From assembly GCA_964542475.1 (NCBI GenBank), contig CAZIUL010000079.1:1-16931 (forward strand): a stretch of DNA of 16,931 bases. The letters run 5' to 3'. Below are positions 14,173 to 16,931 of this stretch, in pieces. Source of the DNA: CAZIUL01 sp964542475. GTDB taxonomy: Bacteria; Planctomycetota; B15-G4; CAYZWU01. Both the position numbers and the translations under genes were made by a program. A model generated the notes under the pieces. The model did not search any database. It saw only the letters and a program-made list of their open reading frames with translations, and had not been told where the DNA came from. The first letter of the stretch is position 1. The number at the start of each line of letters is the position of its first letter.

Positions 14173-15597
14173 ATGAGTAAGACTGCATATTCCGTGGCCC
14201 GGGCGTTCATCTTGTTTTCTGTGTTGTGCGTTTTTTGTGCATGGGCATCACCGTGCTACACCGAGGCCGGTATCCAATGGGAGCCGTTTTTCAAGGGCGC
14301 CATGGAAAGAGCGGACACGGGAAACATGCCCGTGTTCATCGCGATCAACATGGACGGTGAGCCCGTGTGCGAGGAGATCGCCGAGAACCACTACAGGGAT
14401 CGCAGGATTGTCAAGCTGAGCGAGCACCTGGTGTGCCTGTTCGCATCCAGGTACTACCACGACAGCGGCGATGAGGCTTGCCCCAGGGCCGGGGAGATAC
14501 CGTGCGCATACCACCAGCAGGTGGAAAAGGAGCTGCGCAAAGCTATCCCCGAAATCGAGGACGGGAACGGGGATGTGATCGCGCCGAGCCATGTCTTCCT
14601 CGGGCCGGACGGGAAGGTGCTGTTTTCGGTTCCGTACATCATCACACCGGGCGAGCTCGAGTGGTGCATGAAAGAGGCTGTCTGCAAGGTCAACCCCTCC
14701 TTCAAGTGGAAGCTCGGTTCCGGCGCGCACGCGCCGAGGAGGATCCGGTACGGAGAGGTTGTCTCGCCAGGAGGAGAGGACGCGGGAGGCGGAGGCAGGG
14801 GCGGTGACCGCGGAAAAGAGATCCTGCCGCTTTCAGGCAAGGAGCTGGAAGAAGCCATTGAGCAGATCAATAAGAGCGGGCGCAGAGACCGTGGGGAGTC
14901 GTTGCGGGAGTACTTGCCGGCGCTCATCCGCACCGATGAAAAGAAAGCAATCGATCTGGTCAGGATATGGATGAACAACAGGTGGGTTTTGAGGGGCGAC
15001 AGGGCGTCGAAGATGATCCGGGACATCGGCAGGGTTTCTCCCTTGTCGTGGTGGGAAGTCGTGGCTGAGTTCGTATCGCACGACAGGATCGAGATCAGGA
15101 ACGAGGCCATTGTGGCGCTGGAGCAGTTCGGCGAGCCCAAGTCGCTAAAGCACCTGATGAAGCAGCGGTCATCCGAAAAGGAGGAGTCGGCAAAAGCCAA
15201 CCTGGTGCGCGCCATCGCTTCTGTGGGCCGCGCCAACAGGAGCTCGTGTTCCCTGGTTCTGAAAACCGCGGAGAAGGACAGGAGCGAACGCCTGCGGATC
15301 AGCGCATTGATAGGCCTTACATATATAGAGGATCGCGAGAAGGTAAACTCGGCTCTTGCAAAGGCACTGCTCGACGAAGCCCCCGGCATAAGGGCGGCGG
15401 CAGCGTACACCATTGCCGTGCGCAGGGAAAGGGAGCTTGCCGAGGCCCTTGATGTGGCAATCGATGTCGAGGCTGACCCGGATGTCAAGGGCTATCTCGA
15501 TGCCGCAAAAAAGGCCCTGGATGGGGGAGGGCTTGAATACTTGGAGGGCGTGCTCAAGGAGTACGCGCGCGATACGATTCCCCGGGACAGGAAATAG
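14173..15597 (+). CDS. Exported thioredoxin-fold protein with C-terminal HEAT repeats
   Basis: The 474-aa protein has a signal peptide (residues 1-27) and then a thioredoxin-like domain at about 35-175. It shows the family pattern of NMPVFIAINMDG (51-62), a cis-Pro-like APSHVFLGPDGKVLF (137-151) and a final helix. The redox motif is not CxxC: in DGEPVCEEIA only Cys66 remains, so normal disulfide exchange is unlikely. Several other cysteines (88, 103, 111, 165, 171) may form structural disulfides. A Gly-rich linker (200-214) leads to alpha-helical repeats at about 245-460 (EIRNEAIVALEQFGEPKSL, LRISALIGLTYI, GIRAAAAYTIAV) typical of HEAT/PBS repeats used for protein binding. ATG 14173 has AGAGGA eight bases upstream. 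It lies 95 bases after the GH127 gene and is probably co-transcribed. A scaffold or folding-helper role is only a guess. Confidence 0.8.
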   Translation: MSKTAYSVARAFILFSVLCVFCAWASPCYTEAGIQWEPFFKGAMERADTGNMPVFIAINMDGEPVCEEIAENHYRDRRIVKLSEHLVCLFASRYYHDSGDEACPRAGEIPCAYHQQVEKELRKAIPEIEDGNGDVIAPSHVFLGPDGKVLFSVPYIITPGELEWCMKEAVCKVNPSFKWKLGSGAHAPRRIRYGEVVSPGGEDAGGGGRGGDRGKEILPLSGKELEEAIEQINKSGRRDRGESLREYLPALIRTDEKKAIDLVRIWMNNRWVLRGDRASKMIRDIGRVSPLSWWEVVAEFVSHDRIEIRNEAIVALEQFGEPKSLKHLMKQRSSEKEESAKANLVRAIASVGRANRSSCSLVLKTAEKDRSERLRISALIGLTYIEDREKVNSALAKALLDEAPGIRAAAAYTIAVRRERELAEALDVAIDVEADPDVKGYLDAAKKALDGGGLEYLEGVLKEYARDTIPRDRK

Positions 15598-15869
15598 CCG
15601 GGAGGAAGAGGCGGAAGAAGAAAGAAGAAGAGAACCACGGATGGACACGGATTTTATTTATCGCGGTTCGTGAACCGCCCTTCCGGCCATTAAAATTCAA
15701 CAATGCTGCCCGCATTGATGCATTGATTTCATTTCTTGCCAACCATAGTTATTTTTGTTAAACTTATTTCTGTTAACGAGTGACCGGTACAGTCCGTACA
15801 TCCGGCATTTGCACCGTGGGAGAGGGGGGGGTGCATGGTTTCGGTTGCTTGTTTAATTGGAGATATTTA
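15598..15869. other. Intergenic region: polypurine tract, hairpin, promoter and G8 run
   Basis: After the HEAT-protein stop there is a polypurine tract (about 15599-15634), then AACCACGGATGGACACGG (15634-15651), a phrase I recall from dispersed intergenic sequences in various bacterial genomes. A compact hairpin follows (GCGGTT 15663-15668 with AACCGC 15673-15678, four-base loop), which could end the upstream transcript although no T-run follows. The right half is AT-rich and contains a candidate promoter (15736-15764). It ends in a leader with TGCACC (15810-15815) facing GGTGCA (15830-15835) around a run of eight G residues (15824-15831). No credible gene is seen. Confidence 0.5.
15736..15764 (+). 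promoter_or_regulatory. Candidate promoter for the SBBP-type gene
   Basis: TTGCCA (15736-15741, five of six consensus) is followed after 17 bases by TAAACT (15759-15764, four of six) in an AT-rich stretch. The leader would be about 100 bases and would include the G8-containing hairpin. Confidence 0.4.
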
Positions 15870-16901
15870 ATGAAAGCTCCAATAGTCCTGATCACAGTCA
15901 TATCGATTTTTGCTCTCTGCTTTGTAAAGAATATCCACGCTTCGGAAGATCAAACTTCCATTCAGGAAGCGTGCGACTCCTGTGAAATTCTGAAAGAGGG
16001 TGTGCCTCCCACTGAAGCTGTTTTCAACGAGGAATCTCTTGAAGACAGTAAATTATTCGAAAATAAGGTTTTCAGTAAATTTCCTCTCTTGTTCATTAAG
16101 AACCAGGGCCAACTGGATGATGAGGTGGCCTACTACGTGAAGGGATCGGACAAGACTCTGTACTTCACCAGCAGAGGCATCACCATTGCACTTGTTGGAG
16201 ATGAAAAAAAAGAAGGGAAACAACGCTGGGCTGTCAGGCTTGAGTTCCTGAATGCAAACCCCTCTGTGAAGCCAATAGGCGAACAGAAACAAAACGCTGT
16301 TTTTAGCTATTTTAAAGGCAAGCCGGAAGAGTGGAAAACGGGAGTACCCACCTACAGCAGATTGGTATATAGAGACCTCTGGCCCGGTATCGATCTGGTT
16401 TACTCCTGCAATATTAACCAGCTCAAGCACGAGTTTATCGTTCAGCCCGGTGCGGATCCACAACAGATCCGCCTCGCCTACCACGGCGCATCCAATGTAA
16501 GAATTCAAAAAACAGGTAAACTGCAGGTGATCACACCGGTCAGGAGTTTCGAAGACGACAAGCCTTTTGCCTACCAGGAGTCCCGCGGAGACCGATCCGA
16601 GGTATCCATCAGATATGAACTGGACAGAGGTACAGAAGAGGGTGCTCACTCATACGCTTTTGAGTTGGGCCCTTATAATCAGAAACAGCCTCTTGTTATA
16701 GACCCGGCCTGGCTGGTTTACTGCGGGTATATCGGAGGAAACGATGGGGACAGTATCAGTGATATTACTGTAGATAAAGATGGAAACGCCTATGTGACTG
16801 GAATGACGTGGTCTGATGAAGACCAATACTTCCCGGTAAAAACAGGGCCTGATTTGACCTACAACGATGACCCATCTGGTGGTGTAAAATCCTTTCTGTA
16901 A
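15870..16901 (+). pseudogene. SBBP-repeat beta-propeller protein, truncated after its first repeat
   Basis: The 343-aa product starts with a signal peptide (MKAPIVLITVISIFALCF, cleavage near IHAS). It then has the N-terminal domain typical of SBBP-repeat proteins: FIKNQGQLDDEVAYYVKG (about 76-93), YSRLVYRDLWPGIDLVY and HEFIVQPGADPQQIRLAY, ending in PLVIDPAWLVY. One SBBP repeat follows (YIGGNDGDSISDITVDKDG, then NAYVTGMTW). Relatives carry many such repeats, but here TAA (16899-16901) ends the frame in GGVKSFL, where the next blade should begin. Thirty bases remain before the window edge, and neither other frame resumes a recognisable repeat. I therefore read it as a truncated or frameshifted gene; a genuine short form is possible. 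ATG 15870 is chosen for GGAG seven bases upstream and the signal peptide; the frame is open from 15780. It is visibly more AT-rich than the upstream genes, suggesting separate acquisition. Probable surface protein, function unknown. Confidence 0.7.
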
Positions 16902-16931
16902 ATTTCCCTCTTCTCTTTGAGCCCCACGCCG

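Overview
The window reads as a chromosomal segment of a free-living, probably anaerobic bacterium from a lineage rich in secreted proteins. Supporting traits are a glycyl radical enzyme with its activase, several exported repeat proteins (carboxypeptidase-regulatory-like, HEAT, SBBP propeller), a GH127 glycosidase with a C-terminal lectin-like extension, and a Cys-rich lipoprotein. The style suggests Planctomycetota or a similar uncultured group, but nothing here is a phylogenetic marker, so that is a low-confidence guess. All genes use ordinary bacterial starts, Shine-Dalgarno sites and stops; TGA is a normal stop.

Layout. 1-72: the 5' end of a minus-strand gene leaving the window. 73-580: AT-richer noncoding DNA with hairpins and a repeat tail. 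581-1519 (-): a secreted protein gene interrupted by one in-frame TGA. 1860-3533 (-): a two-gene unit, an EamA-type transporter followed by a SAM methyltransferase. 3692-4123 (+): a lipoprotein with 25 cysteines in its mature part, partly built from 48-bp tandem repeats. 4183-7456 (-): hypE-hypD, a radical SAM activase and a glycyl radical enzyme that carries every trans-4-hydroxy-L-proline dehydratase active-site residue I can recall. The two genes overlap. 7548-7720: a 173-bp long palindromic repeat. 7758-8507 (+): a TauE/SafE permease. 8655-15597 (+): three closely spaced genes for exported proteins: a 979-aa beta-sandwich repeat protein, a GH127 beta-L-arabinofuranosidase, and a thioredoxin-like/HEAT protein. 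15870-16901 (+): an SBBP-type protein that stops after its first propeller repeat, in lower-GC DNA.

How the genes may work together. The most interesting link is between the GH127 enzyme and HypD/HypE. Characterised GH127 enzymes remove L-arabinose from hydroxyproline-linked arabinosides of plant cell-wall glycoproteins, and HypD dehydrates free 4-hydroxyproline to pyrroline-5-carboxylate under anoxia. Together they would use both halves of the arabinose-hydroxyproline unit of extensin-like proteins. This is inference: proC, peptidases and an arabinose pathway are not in the window, and the two groups are on opposite strands about 4 kb apart.

A dispersed palindromic repeat with CCCGCTTATTT ends occurs in three forms (a 22-bp tail at 368-389, a 65-bp hairpin at 1797-1861, a 173-bp element at 7548-7720). 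It looks like a non-autonomous, REP/MITE-like family. No transposase, tRNA, rRNA or CRISPR array was seen.
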